64,000 nt of DNA. Origin: Toxotes chatareus. Lineage: Eukaryota; Chordata; Actinopteri; Toxotidae. The translations under genes and the position numbers were made by a program. Numbering within the stretch: position 1 is the stretch's first letter; every line of letters begins with the position of its first letter. The stretch lies in NCBI GenBank assembly GCA_016801885.1, contig JAFBJY010001439.1:1-64000 (forward strand). Reading direction: 5' to 3'. A model generated the notes under the pieces. That model was not told the origin of the DNA and searched no databases. It worked only from the letters and a program-made list of their open reading frames with translations. Shown one piece after another: positions 32,485-44,163 of the stretch.

Positions 32485-32770
32485 CTTGTGAGGAACAATA
32501 GCTCAACAGGTTGCAAGAGTGAGTGGAACATCAGAGACTGTGAGTTCAATCCCAGGGGATGTGTTACTTTCTTTATTACCATGCGCTCCCAATTATGATA
32601 CATACAAATACTATTTTTTTTCTTTATGTACTATGTGAACACTTGATTTATTTTTTTCTCTGTCTACAACCAAGCATATGACTTTTAATGCATGAATACT
32701 CTGTATGCAGGTTGCATACTCATCCTCTTAAGATTTAATGGAAAACTATATATTTATAGTAAAATTGGTG
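32485..32770 (+). repeat. tRNA-like SINE repeat, copy A (empty site)
   Basis: Contains TAGCTCAACAGG (32,499-32,510), a good match to a Pol III A box. GTTCAATCC (32,544-32,552) is a good B box, spaced as in tRNA-derived SINEs. The following 200 bp (TTTATGTACTATG, CAACCAAGCATATGACTTTT) reappear in copy B. At 32,621-32,633 it keeps the uninterrupted TTTATGTACTATG where copy B carries a MITE. Confidence 0.65.
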
Positions 32771-33284
32771 AGAATGACACATTTCTTACTTGCTAAGAAA
32801 AGCTTGTTTTGTTTCCACACATATCACGCTCACAATATAATAAAATACAAACTTTAAACATGATGCAACGTTTTATACTAACATGAATGAACTCTCTTTA
32901 GCTAAATTCCCTGCCTCACAACAACATTGCTGACATCTTGGATCACATCCCTGAGTTAAACAGAATCAGATGCATATCACCTCTTTTACAACTCTCAGTA
33001 CATCCACACAAAGCAACCATCTGGATTACTTTCATTTCAGCTCAACTACACACTGAAAAGACCTGACTGATCACACCTGGCTGAACTGTCCCTATCACTG
33101 AGCTACCTCAGTTCACATTTATATCACCTCTTGATCAAATGACAATACACCCACACACAAGACACTGTCTGCACAGATACTAATTTATTTTTTCATACAT
33201 TCATAACCACAGACAATGAAATCTTACACACACAAAAACCAACTATGTTTCAGTAATTGAGAATATGAGCACAAACTGGCCTGT

Positions 33285-33840
33285 GAAGCAGAAAGGGCAA
33301 TAGCTCAACAGGTTGCATGCATGAGTAGAATGTCAAAGACTGTGAATTCAAAGCCAAGGTGATGCCATGTGTTCTTTATGACCATGTACTCCATGTTATC
33401 ATACATTATTACTATTTATTCTAGTTATCACTAGTTATTCAAAAATATAATAATTTTATGCTTTATGTACTACAGTCAAGCTCGAAATTATTCATAACCC
33501 TGGCAAATTTTGACTTAAAGTTACTTTTAAATGTAAATCAAAGCTGAGAAATATTTTTTTCCACAATGATGCCTCTTGTACATCGTCTTATTATCTTCTG
33601 GGAGACGCCTGTGTCATTTCCAATCAAGAAAACACTTGCTGGTTGAATAAAAGTAACTTTAAGTCAAAATTTGACAGGGTTATGAATAATTTCGGGCTTG
33701 ACTACTTGGTATATATTTTCTCTGTTTACAACCAAGCATATGACTTTTATTGATACATACTCTGTAATACAGGTTGCCATTCTCATCCGCTTAACATTAA
33801 TGGGAAACAACATATTTCTTTCATAAACCACATATGGTGA
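33285..33840 (+). repeat. tRNA-like SINE repeat, copy B, split by a MITE
   Basis: Direct-orientation partner of copy A, 800 bp downstream. The A box TAGCTCAACAGG (33,301-33,312) is intact, while the B box has decayed (GAATTCAAAGCC). A 230-bp MITE at 33,473-33,702 interrupts it. Confidence 0.62.
33473..33702. mobile_element. Tc1/mariner-like MITE
   Basis: About 50-bp terminal inverted repeats: left CAGTCAAGCTCGAAATTATT..., right ...AATAATTTCGGGCTTGAC. The TIRs continue inward with GACTTAAAGTTACTTTTA / TAAAAGTAACTTTAAGTC. Flanked by TA on both sides (33,471-33,472 and 33,703-33,704). No coding capacity. Copy A of the host repeat gives the empty site. Confidence 0.78.
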
Positions 33841-34374
33841 AACTCACTCATACTCTCACATACCACAGACTGCCTGACTTAACTTTAACCTACCTTAACA
33901 ATGCAGCCCTGAGAAAAAAAAATGTCACATTGTACATTGATGCTTTGTGCATAAAAATATGTGATTAAAAGAGTGTCTGCTCTGTCTACAAACATGTGGA
34001 CGCACTCCTAACACAACTCAGCCAACCTATTGTCTATGCAGTTTGAATACTTGCCAGATAAAATACACACCTCTACATGTAAATTCACTCACACAAACAC
34101 TTCATCTTTACACAAGATAACCACCTACCTGTAACTTTCACTTATTCAAATACATTCTCAACAGTCCCTGACCTGACCCATTTCCTCTCACATTCTCTAC
34201 TCTGACCAAACTGCATTTTCACACACTAAAAACAAACACCATGAAGGGGAGGAGCCACTCCATGTTTAAAATCAAATCATTCCACTATTTGATGATCTCT
34301 ACCTGTTAAACCTCAAAAGCAGCTCTGCAGTGTTTCCATCTGTGTTCATGTTGCTGTTTGAGGGTTAAGACTTC

Positions 34375-34450
34375 GTTTCAGGGTTAGAATTTGGTTTTGG
34401 TTAGGGTAAGGGCTATGTCAGCAAGTGTCCTCACAAAGACATAAGTACCA

Positions 34451-34487
<37 letters not shown>
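34375..34487 (+). repeat. GGTTAG-rich segment and (GT)n microsatellite
   Basis: GGTTTTGGTTAGGGTAAGGG and TGTCCTCACAAAGACATAAG precede about 17 GT units (34,454-34,487). This arrangement is common around fish microsatellites. It sits at the inner end of the right inverted-repeat arm. Confidence 0.6.
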
Positions 34488-34489
<2 letters not shown>

Positions 34490-34732
34490 TCCTTTGATGC
34501 CTTTGATGTATCAACATTCTAAAGTCTGATGTCACAGGCTGCAGTAAGTGGACACACAGCCAGAGACAAGTTCAGAAGTCGAACAGGAGCAGAAACAGTT
34601 GGACTGGACAGGACTTGCTCATGATTTAGGAAGAAAGAAGCACTCAGATATTTCTGCACAATTATTGACAAGGAAGGGAGGAGCTACTGCTGTTACAAGG
34701 ACAAGAGGACACTACAGGAAAGTCCAGATCAC
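34477..34732 (+). repeat. Inverted repeat, right arm (with 93-codon frame)
   Basis: 98% identical reverse copy of the left arm 2.5 kb away. The plus-strand frame from 34,548 (MDTQPETSSEVEQEQKQLDW...) shares residues 1-62 with the left arm. It then runs into unique sequence with a donor-like TTTTCA/GTAAGT at 34,748. It could be a duplicated exon or a non-autonomous element with long terminal inverted repeats. Confidence 0.88.
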
Positions 34733-34834
34733 CTCCAAGGTTTTCAGTAAGTCAGTACATGTTAGTAGTTCATGTCAGTGTTTAGAAGTTAATGTTTTGA
34801 AATGTTTTGTCCAAATGATATGTTTGTGAAATTA

Positions 34835-35874
34835 GGACAAGTAATCATACCCATGACTGTGAGATATTCTCATGGTTGCTCAGCTTCTTAACTTTGTTTT
34901 GGTGTGATGCACTGTAGTTTGTGTTAAAGGAAAGGATTTTTAGGAAGTCTGTACTGTCTGCAACAAGATCCTTTCTAAAGAAATTCTAATGGAAATGATG
35001 GAGCATAAAATCCACAGTCCCTGTCCTGTGGAAAAGTTGACTTCCAGAGTTGAAAAGAAGCAAACATGAGGCTTCAACAGTCTGAGTAGATCAAGTTTCT
35101 ATCTTCCAGGTATTTTTAGTCCAAAATTCTCCTCTTTGTGTTTCTACACCTAATGTTTCTTTTCAAAGCTGTGGTGGAGAGATGGAAACACAGAGAGGAA
35201 ATTCTGCACTAAAAGACAAACATTTGAAGATACTCTGCCACTTTAGACTCTCAGCTCTGATTCTTGTTTTCTGCTCCATGCAGCTCATCTACAGGACTGT
35301 ATTAAGTCCTAGTTGTTGAAGGATCTATATTATTATGCAGTGAAACTATTTCATATGAGGAAATGGTACATTCATTCTTTGACATGTTTCCTTTCTTCTG
35401 TTTCCTTGTCTTTTGGTGATGGTCACTAAGCTCCAAATCTTGTATCTGTTCAGAATTCAGCCTCAGTCAGTGTGAGAGAGCTGATATGTTTAAAACTTCA
35501 TAGACTGAAAAGGTTCTGAGAAGTTCTCTTGAAAAATGGATCCTAAATTTAACTTTGAGGAATTTCATTGTGTGCCTGCTCCAAATGCTATGCTAGGTCT
35601 ATGTGGAGCAGCCTGTGTGATACATTATGTTTCTGTTTGTTTTCTATGAGACTGTGAATATTATTAGCTGACTGGATGAATAGAACACAAGAGAGATTTG
35701 TTTGTGCAGATAGATGAGACCTTAATGTGTCGACTAACCCTTATTTTAAGATGCACACACACACACTTTGTTCTGCAAGTAGTTATAGTTTGTTATGTCA
35801 GAGCAGCATCAGGTAAAACAATGAAGAATGATCAATACAGATCCTGATTTGCTGTAAGTCCTATATTCTCCATG

Positions 35875-35922
<48 letters not shown>

Positions 35923-36900
35923 TGGGAAAAGAAGGATGAAGGAAAAGTTCTCACTGCAGCAGCTGTAGAATTTTATTATTATGACCACAATTACACAAGA
36001 GCCAGTTTGACTCTGTCATTTCCAGGCTCTGTGTTTCCAGTTCACCATTCACCACACAATGATGTACTTTATTTCTTCATGATGACTCTTGAAAGTTTTT
36101 GAAGAGAGAGGAGAAAATTTCTTCTGTCATTTTTGCCTTTTTTTTCTCACAAAACTTATTTTAAAGATTTTCATGATTCGAAGAAAAACACATTTTCTTT
36201 GTGGTCGGAGAAAATGATGAACTGTTCCATCATTTATCCAGAAGTTTCTATAGTAATGTGATCATTATTCTGTGACTGTGACAGGAGGAGTTCAGTGAAT
36301 TGATGTGACTCGTCTGTGCTCTGTCACTGCTCATTTTAATGAAGTATATATTCCCTCTCTGTATTATGATATTGGATTGTAACTCAGCTTTACCACAACA
36401 CTGTCATTGTACACCTGTATGTTTTGTTCACCGTGTTGATCCATCTGTCTTCCTGTATTCATTCTCTCACTCCCTCGCTCACTACAACCACATACACTAA
36501 ATACACTAAACTGTAGTAAATCCATTATGTGTGAAACATAATGTGGCTGGATGATGTTCAGAGGAAACAGAAGTTTATTAACAGCAGTGGAGGTGGGAGA
36601 CTGGGGTTTGTATCCAGAGTCCACTCTGTGGTTAGGTTTGGTATTTACAGCTATTTAACAATACACACAAGCTAACTTGCATACGGCCTAATACAAATGT
36701 CACACACACACATTTCATCAGAGAGACCAGCTCTCAGAAATAAGTCCAGCAGTGGAGACAGTCCAACAGGCTCCACATGTTTCTGTGCTGAGAGGAGACT
36801 GTACTGAAGCTGTCAGCTGTACCATCAGCCTCTGAGGCTGCTCTGCTCTCTGTGTCACACACTGCTACTGTACATGAAGACTGCTGTCAGCTCGGCTCAG
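34835..36900. other. No gene recognised; (GT)n at 35,876-35,922
   Basis: AT-rich intergenic-looking sequence with a 23-unit GT microsatellite. No coding features. Confidence 0.55.
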
Positions 36901-36959
36901 CTCCACTCATCACTAACTTCATTTAGAGCAAACAGAGCTCTGCTGTAACAGGAAGCAGC

Positions 36960-37375
36960 AGAAAGTCAGAGGCTTCGCCGTGAGGAGCGCAGACCTCTCT
37001 GTCATGTCAGGTGTTTTCAGGAAGAAAAAGAGTGAAACGATCCTTTGCCTTGAAACCCAAAGAGGAAAGCGACGGCGGGGATCCACACGGTGTGTATCCA
37101 GAAGTAAAGCATGGTGTCCTTTAATCAGGTGCAAAAGCTCCGCGCTCTTCCCGACGAAGCTCCGTGTCCAGCGGTTCATTTCCAGAAGAGAAAGCGCTGC
37201 AGATGAAGCCGAGCGGAGGAAGAAATGCCAGTGTGAACGCTGCTGATGAACACAAGAGCTGGAGACTCTGTCGCTGCTTCTTCTGCTGCTTTCACACGGA
37301 CATTAGCGACCCCTACCGGAACTGTTATCCAGAGAGGAAGAGACTGTGTCTGTGTGTGAGTCCTCTGTCTCTGTC
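36960..37375. promoter_or_regulatory. CpG-richer segment, possible first exon or promoter
   Basis: CpG and G+C rise sharply here relative to both flanks. The plus strand has a frame from about 37,204 (MKPSGGRNASVNAADEHKSW..., Cys-rich end CRCFFCCF) running to a donor-like TGTGT/GTGAGT near 37,355. The minus strand has a Kozak-like ATG opening a hydrophobic, signal-peptide-like stretch (MLYFWIHTVWIPAVAFLFGF near 37,112). Neither is recognised. A gene start in this island is plausible but unproven. Confidence 0.3.
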
Positions 37376-38756
37376 TCTGTGTGTGTGCTCAGTATGTTGC
37401 TACTAAAGCAGCGTTTCAAGGTTCAGGACTGACAGCAGGACTAATCTGGACAAGTCCAACTCATTTCATCCAGCACCACAACCATGATTTGCCACATGGA
37501 GTGAAGTGAAGCACTGTTAAACATTCATACTCAGGTGGACAGTCACAGTGGACACTTGTAGCACTACTCTCAACAAAACTTTTATTAAGAGCAGGCTTTT
37601 GGGTTCGTCAGGAATATATTTTATTTTTAATTTACAAGTACTCTTTAAGTTAGCAAGTTGGATTTCTATGCAACTATGCAATGAACTGATATACTTAAAT
37701 GAATTTTTTTTTTTTACTCTTACGACTCTAGGCAAAATAGTGTATAACTGAGTATATGTTATGAACTATAACACTTTTAAACTGTTTTATATTCCTTAAA
37801 TACTTCCTTAAATGATTTAAATGGAATTGAAATTAAATGATACCTCACTTAAAGACAATTACCATAATCAACTCAAAGTTCAGCAAAGAAATATCACAAG
37901 ACTCTTTTTATGAAAATAACTGTCTAATGTCCAGAGGGAAAAAAGTTCTTTTATCACATATTAAAGCTGTGTGATGTTCACTGACACTGACCATGTGTAG
38001 TTTAAATACATGTGTGCAAGTTTATTTTAATCAGGTTGAGCTGATTAAGTAAAGGGACATTATCACTGTCCATCTGCCTGGAGTGTCTGTGTTTGTGTCC
38101 TTCCCTTGTGTTCTTGGCTTCAGCTGTTACAACAGTAATAAGAAACTTGCTTTCTTTTTGTCCCTTCAGCACAAACAATGTGTCTCAAGCTCTTATGACA
38201 AACAAAAAAGAAACTTCATTTCAAATAGTTTGAAATGACTAAGTTCATTGAAAAATAACTACTGAAGCTGAACTGTATAAATCTGTGTCTAATGTTTGTG
38301 AATTCACCTGTGAACCTCAGTGACTCACTGACCCAAAACACCTGAGGATACAGGGAAGGAAAAAGAGTTTAGAGTTAAATTGAATAGAAGTGAGCAGGTG
38401 ATTCACAGTGTGAACACACAAACTTAGATGACGTCTACATATAGTGGCACTTTATGGTCTTCACTGACATTTCCCTTGTCTGGTCACGTGTCTCGTGATC
38501 TGCTCGTGAACTGACTGCAACGTTCCAGACACATGGCTCTTATCGTAGAAAAGACTTTTGTCAACACTGTAAAACTTTTAGAGTTTTAACAAATTCAATG
38601 CATGTGTCTTTTGTATAAGATGTACTGTGGTTATTACTGCTCATTGTACTTGTAATATGTGATTTCTAAATTTGTGTATCTCTGGAAGACGTGACTCAAA
38701 CATGAAGAATGTTATTTTGTTTGCTGAGTGTTTATTTTGTGCTTTTGTCCATTCAG

Positions 38757-39042
38757 ATATGAGAGACACAGGGTGGCCTCAAGAAAAACACACGTACAGA
38801 TAAGACCACAAAGAGAATCAGAAAAAGCAACAGAAGAGAAAACACTGTGGGATTTCAAGAAACACTATTACACTATTACTTCCTCACCCTGTCTTTGCCC
38901 AAACTCAGAAGGTGGTTTATTTGTTGTATTCTTGTGCAGATTTCTACACATTTGGTTAGCGAGCCAGTGTTTATGGCAGCAGGACTGTGGATGTAGATTG
39001 GACTGAAAATGAACTGGACTCCTCACATTCAAAGTAATAAAG
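38757..39042 (+). other. Possible terminal exon with poly-A signal
   Basis: Preceded by a good acceptor (TTTGTCCATTCAG, 38,744-38,756). It has a Lys/Arg/Glu-rich frame (YERHRVASRKTHVQIRPQRE) to a stop at 39,006 and an AATAAA at about 39,036. It could be the 3' exon of a transcript starting in the CpG-rich segment at 37,000-37,370. Protein not recognised. Confidence 0.22.
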
Positions 39043-39162
39043 GAACATGTCAGCCATTGCAACAGTGAGGCTCACTGATGTGTTTTAATAGTCTCTGGAC
39101 AACAAATGAGCTCAATGACAGAGGAATAAGTCATATCAGGCTTTGGCTTCACAGGAAATGTG

Positions 39163-39837
39163 GGTAACACTTTAGAATAACAAACCCTTATAAGACATTT
39201 ATAAGCTATTAGTAGATATTAGTTAATAGTTAACTAATCATGAACAGAGCATTTATATACAGTTATAAATGATTATTAAATATTTATTACTTAAGTTACA
39301 AGACATTTATAAACTATTAGTAGATATTAAACTAATCATGAATAAACCATTTATATACATTTGTAAATGATTATAAAAGCATTTATAACTAAAGTTGTAC
39401 AACATTTATATATGATTTAGACATAATTAAAAATGCTGTGTCAACATTGTACATGATTTATTCAACTAATTTTCAATATGATCAACCTTATTAGCAAATT
39501 ATTGGTGAAATAGTGTAGATGTGTTAAAAAAACGCACTGTGCCACCATTTGTTTATTCATGTTTAACAGATGATTTGTTAGACATTCATAAAAAATCTAT
39601 AAATGATTTGTCCCTAAATCTAAAGTGAAGAAAATTCATTATTTACAAATGTCTGTTAATGTTTATAAATGATTTGTGGACCTTTTACTCACCTCTTATG
39701 AACGACTTTAATAAATACAGATACGAAGCAATTACTAACTTGTCCTTTCATGTTGAAACAAATGTTTTGTTAGACATTCATAAAACATCTATAAATCAGT
39801 TGCAGATGTTCTTATGTCCCTTAATCTAAAGTGAACC
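39163..39837. mobile_element. AT-rich MITE with GGTAACACTTTAGA terminus
   Basis: Begins GGTAACACTTTAGAATAA, and the right end TCTAAAGTGAACC is a degenerate inverted copy. The interior consists of ACATTTATAAACTATTAGTA and AAATGATTTG variants in loose tandem. Non-coding. The terminus resembles a widespread class of fish MITEs. Confidence 0.5.
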
Positions 39838-40284
39838 ATATTCATCATTAACAAATATCTAATAATGTTTGCTAAAGATCTGTAGACTTTTGTATCACAT
39901 GTAATAAATATTGTAGACAACTTTGGGATCCATTCTTCTTTGTGACATCAAACAGTAACAGAATTAGGAGTACAGAGTATAAGAGTATAAAACATTTTAT
40001 TAAAACAAGCACAGCAGCCAATGTGCTACGAAACAGAATAAAGCAATAACAAGTGCTTTTCAACAGCCTGCACATTAAAAACACAATGTTGTCTTAAAAC
40101 AATAACAACTATGTTGATTCTTCTGAAAAACTAACCCACCCACTCCAAGTTCTGAACTCTTATATCCTCCTCAGGAAGGGAAGAAGTTTCCCTTCCTTTT
40201 TCATGACATGACATGGTTTCTCTGTTGTGTAGCCTGTTTTATTCTGACTAGCTGTACCTTACTTTTCTAATATCATGAAGTAGG

Positions 40285-40712
40285 CGACCTAGGGGACCAT
40301 GATGATGTTTCCTAGCAAGCCAATCATGCCACTAAATGACTGCCAGGTGGTCTTTAAGTAGTTTCTCTGTGCGGTTACCCTCACTCTCCACACCCTGTAT
40401 GTTCTCCAGGCCCTTTGTGAGCCCCTGTTTCTGGATCGACATATGCTACACTGTGGTTCACTGTGTAATGGTTGTAGCCAAGCTGAGGCAAAGCATTTCT
40501 GTAAGCTCGCCCTTCATCACGAATGATGCTTGACCCCCTCCTTGCATGGTGAGCAATTATTGGCACCAGCCCCCTCCTCGTTCTTCTCTCCACCAAGCGG
40601 AGCACAGGTTTCCCTGGCCTCTTCCCACTGCAACACACCCCTAGCATGCCAAAGACCCACTTCCTCCTCTTCCAGCCCCCAGCCATTCTGCCTCTTCCAT
40701 ACTGCATTTTGG
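40285..40712 (-). pseudogene. Merlin/ISXO2-like DDE transposase remnant
   Basis: The minus strand reads KWVFGMLGVCCSGKRPGK, PVLRLVERRTRRGLVPIIAH, IIRDEGRAYRN and YNHYTVNHSVAYVDPETGAH. This order (FG strand, VERR, second catalytic Asp before W/R-AYR, VNHS-x-FVDP-x-TGAH) is that of IS1016/Merlin transposases. After GAHK the frame slips, and the C-terminal region (VWRVRVTAQRNYLKTTWQSF) continues in another frame to a stop near 40,287. The third catalytic residue cannot be placed with confidence, and the N-terminal third is missing. Dead fragment. Confidence 0.72.
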
Positions 40713-41023
40713 GAAAAATTGCAAAATAAGGAAGATATTGATATTCATTTATCTGACATTGAGTCAGATAAATGAATGAATGAACTGAAGGGTGAGGAAA
40801 CCTTCCTGCTTCTCTAGAGATTGTTGCTGTTGTGTCTTTATTGTTTATGAAAAAGTACACAAATGAAAAAAAATAATTATGGAATATACTGTGTCCGTAT
40901 TTTCCCACAGTGGTGACAAGTTAATGATGACCAGCTTAATAATTTGCAGTGGCTAATACTTAAAGTTATACTTGCCTTTCTTTTATGTCTGAAGTGACTC
41001 ATCGATCAGAACAAAGTATCTCG

Positions 41024-41972
41024 GAAATACCTAGCATAAATACTTAGTAAAAGTACAGACAGGTACATCACTGAGGCAGAGACCTGAGTTGAAAAATATA
41101 TAAATACATTTAATAATCAAAAAAAAAAAAAAAAAGCACCCGAACTGGTGGAAAAGAAAGAAAAAGGTTACAAACAGATGAAAATACTTAATGAAATAGT
41201 TAAAATGTACTTTATTACAATTTATCTACTAAAAAAAGGGGAAGGCCTTGACATTCATTTAAAAGTAGAACAACATATTTGAGGTTTTAAAATTTAAGTT
41301 AAAATACTAGACAGAGGCCACATGCAGAGAGGCAGACTACACAAAGGAGTCCCAGGTGTGCTACCACTACTCACCTTTGGTGCAGCAAAACCAAACTCAC
41401 AGCAACCTCACAGCAAAGCGGTGCGGTCTATAGTGTCCCTGTGTATTAACTCACATGCAATCAAGTGAAGGGCCCTCACCACAGGTGCTCAGCCTCCCCA
41501 CATTAGCTCTCCACTTGAAAAAGAACCTCGAAACAAAACTAAATCACAATCAAACAAACAATGATAGTAAAGCAAAACATAACCAAATAAGGCATAACAA
41601 TCAACAAAGGCAATGTAACCCAGTTGGGTGGAAACAAATTCAAACACAAGAGATTAAAGAAATTAGATGACTAAAGAAACAAACAAACTCAAGAAACACC
41701 ATTAACCAAATTTCACACTGCCTATTTAAAATATATTTGAAAGAACAGTTGTAGACCAACTCACCACAGGATGTTAAAACTTGCACCAAAACTCTTCACA
41801 AGGAATACAGGACCTGGACAGCCACAGCATGGACAGGTGGCAGAGAGACAACACAACACAACACAACACAGGTGTCTTATATAACCTGACCCTGATTAGG
41901 AGGAGTGGGGAGGGCTGGCTCAAGACTGCATTCAGCAGCTCCACCTAGACTAAGGGAGTATTCCCCACCACA
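41024..41972 (-). repeat. LTR-like dispersed repeat, copy 2
   Basis: 949-bp counterpart of 12,801-13,511 in the same orientation. The extra block includes, on the minus strand, a TATATAAG box (about 41,876-41,883) and a (TGTTG)n stretch, giving it an LTR-like promoter appearance. A 17-nt A run is at 41,119-41,136. Confidence 0.6.
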
Positions 41973-42244
41973 GATATATTCTGAAGGGTTGTGAATTTGA
42001 ATTTTATTGACTGTAACCCACAGACATCCTAAAGTCATCAGCACAGCTGGAAACTATGATCCTGAGGGAGAGGCAGCAGGAGGCACCCAGCACCAAAATG
42101 GTCTGTCCCCAAGAGGTGGTGATGGAGGTGGATCCCAGAGTCCTGCAGGGATTCGCCCCCTCTTCAATAGGCCTTCCCAGGCCCTCAGCAAACTGTCTGT
42201 TGGGGTCACAAAGGCCACTTTGGATCATGTCTGTGTGGAATAGC

Positions 42245-42780
42245 AGGCCACCTTTGTTATGGCTGTACTTGGACCTGAACCCAAGTGCACGAATCAAAGA
42301 CAAAGTACAAAATAGACAATATTTTAAGTACAACTGAAAATCACTCCGAGAGGTAAAGGGAAAATGTGAGAACAAAAATCACTCATACAAGGACAAAAGG
42401 CACAATGACTAAACAAAGTAACAAAGGAAAATCTAACAATGAATACAGTAGCTCTGACAAGGAAAAGTAACAACAAAATACAAAACTTGGCTTGAAGAAG
42501 AGAAGGTAACATGGGCAAAAACGCTGGTTTGCTGACAATAAGACAAGACGAACTGGCACAGGACAAGGGGAGACACAGACTATATAAAGACACAAGGTAA
42601 GGGGAACAGGTGGAAACAATTAGGGTGGGGAAAACAATCACACTGGCGGGAAACAAGAGGAAGGGTAAGCCACCTGAAACAAAAGGAGAACACATTCCAA
42701 AATAAAAGCAAAACTCACAAGACAACATGAACACAGGACAAAACATAACAAGACATTATTTCCTGACTATGACAACCTTC
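42245..42780. repeat. Non-coding AC-rich interspersed repeat
   Basis: Long stretch of GAACAAAAACAC/ACAAGGAAAAGTAACAAC style sequence with very few T on the plus strand. It resembles 47,905-48,535 in composition and word use (AAACAGGAAAAG, GACCAG, ACAGGTG). The element class is unknown. Confidence 0.4.
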
Positions 42781-42929
42781 TCCTGCTCCATCAGGGATGA
42801 CATGGTTCTGTCTATCCTGACAGAGATCAGGCAGACCTACCCACACCATATCCTGGTGCACTGGATCAAGAACTTTGCACCAGTGCTGCTGAGCAAAATT
42901 GTTGATGTTGCATCAGAACATATTTGTGG

Positions 42930-43440
42930 GATGTTTCATCCCCAGAGCCCCAAAGTGCTGACTCATCTGACACCTGCGCTGATCAAAGTGTGCAGAGGGT
43001 GACTGGCATCATCCACGATTGCCAGTGGTTTGTTCAGTGTTCTCTTCTCTGCAACTGTCACCAGAAAGTCCAGCTTCATGCCGACCACAGAGCTGGCCCA
43101 TCTGATCAGTTAGTCCAGCCTGGAGGAGTCCTTTTAAGATGTGCTGTCCCCTGAGCACACTGCAGCATAAATGAGGACGCTGGCGACCACAGACTAGTAA
43201 AACATCCACAGGAGTTTCCTGCAGACGAACAATCGCAGCCTCCTCAGGAAGTGGTGGCGGACATGGTTCTGACTTCCCAAAGTCTATGACCAGCTCCTTA
43301 GTCTATGAGGTATTGGGCGACAGGTGGTTCCTTTGGCACCAGACAACAAAGTCCTTCACCAGACTCCTGTACTCATCCTCTCTGTCATCCCTGATACACC
43401 CCATGATGGCTGTGTCATCAGGTGATTCACATTAGGGCAG
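42930..43440 (-). mobile_element. L2-type LINE fragment (RT end and C-terminus)
   Basis: The minus strand reads DDTAIMGCIRDDREDEYRSL near 43,420 and FVVWCQRNHLSPN, then a stop, TKELVIDFGKSEP, and a C-terminal part down to about 42,930. This is the region from the RT FADD block on. Several stops and frame changes. Confidence 0.7.
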
Positions 43441-43929
43441 GACAGACAATCAACAAAGTGGGAAACCAGACAGATAGAGGAAGTAGTCTAGGAACAGATA
43501 CACAAGGAACGGGAGCTCAACAAGAACAAAGTTTGATATCAAATAAGTTTGATATGAACAAATTTCTGTCTGAATGAGATGAATTCTAAACTTTGACTCA
43601 TGAGTCAAAAGTATTCTCGTTTTGTTAAATGAAGATGGAAAATTTGAGGAAGTAAAGACTACAAATATGTCTGCTCACAACCTTAAACCCTGATAGCTGC
43701 ATTACATCAGCTATAACAGCTTCACACACAGTTTGTCATTATTAAGCTACATATTATTCATTGTGTCTAACATTATACATAAACAAGAAATGCAAAATGG
43801 AATCAGGAACAAGGACCAGTAGCAGGACTGCAAAATAAAACAGAAAGTACAGAACCAAAGAAGAGTCCACAAACAGTCCATAAGGAGTTTAACAAAATCC
43901 TAAAAGAATCCAAAAACTGACCCAGGGGC

Positions 43930-44064
43930 TGATAATGCCAAAGAGTCCAAATGACCAACAACAGTCCAAAACAGTTTTTAAACAAAAGCTCCAGATAGTC
44001 CAAAGGAGCCCAACAAAAAATCCAACAAGGTCCAAAACAGATTTCAAAACACCCACCCTGGGTG
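43930..44064. repeat. Near-perfect inverted repeat, left arm
   Basis: 135 bp pairing with 44,472-44,605. The only differences in the stem are one extra A in an A run and the outermost base. The loop is 407 bp and holds a (GATA)n tract and SINE/LINE-like fragments. Confidence 0.92.
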
Positions 44065-44140
44065 CTGATCATAACAGTAATAACTAATAAGTAATAATTT
44101 ATAATATTCTACTGTTGAGATTATATGAAGTATAATGTGT

Positions 44141-44163
44141 GATAGATAGATAGATAGATAGAT
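44141..44163 (+). repeat. (GATA)n microsatellite in inverted-repeat loop
   Basis: Five to six GATA units between the two arms. Confidence 0.95.

Noticed and set aside
32485..32560. Functional tRNA gene
   Set aside because: A and B boxes are present, but the sequence does not fold into a recognisable cloverleaf with an acceptor stem; it is one of two diverged repeats, so SINE-like.
36876..37179. Minus-strand 86-codon frame as a gene
   Set aside because: The frame itself matches nothing; only the overlapping signal-peptide-like start is mentioned, as a weak possibility.
40530..40775. Plus-strand frame over the Merlin remnant
   Set aside because: Antisense shadow of the transposase-like minus-strand frame.
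42007..42343. Overlapping frames of 78-123 codons on both strands
   Set aside because: Composition suggests a degraded LINE or other repeat; no motif supports a specific call on either strand.
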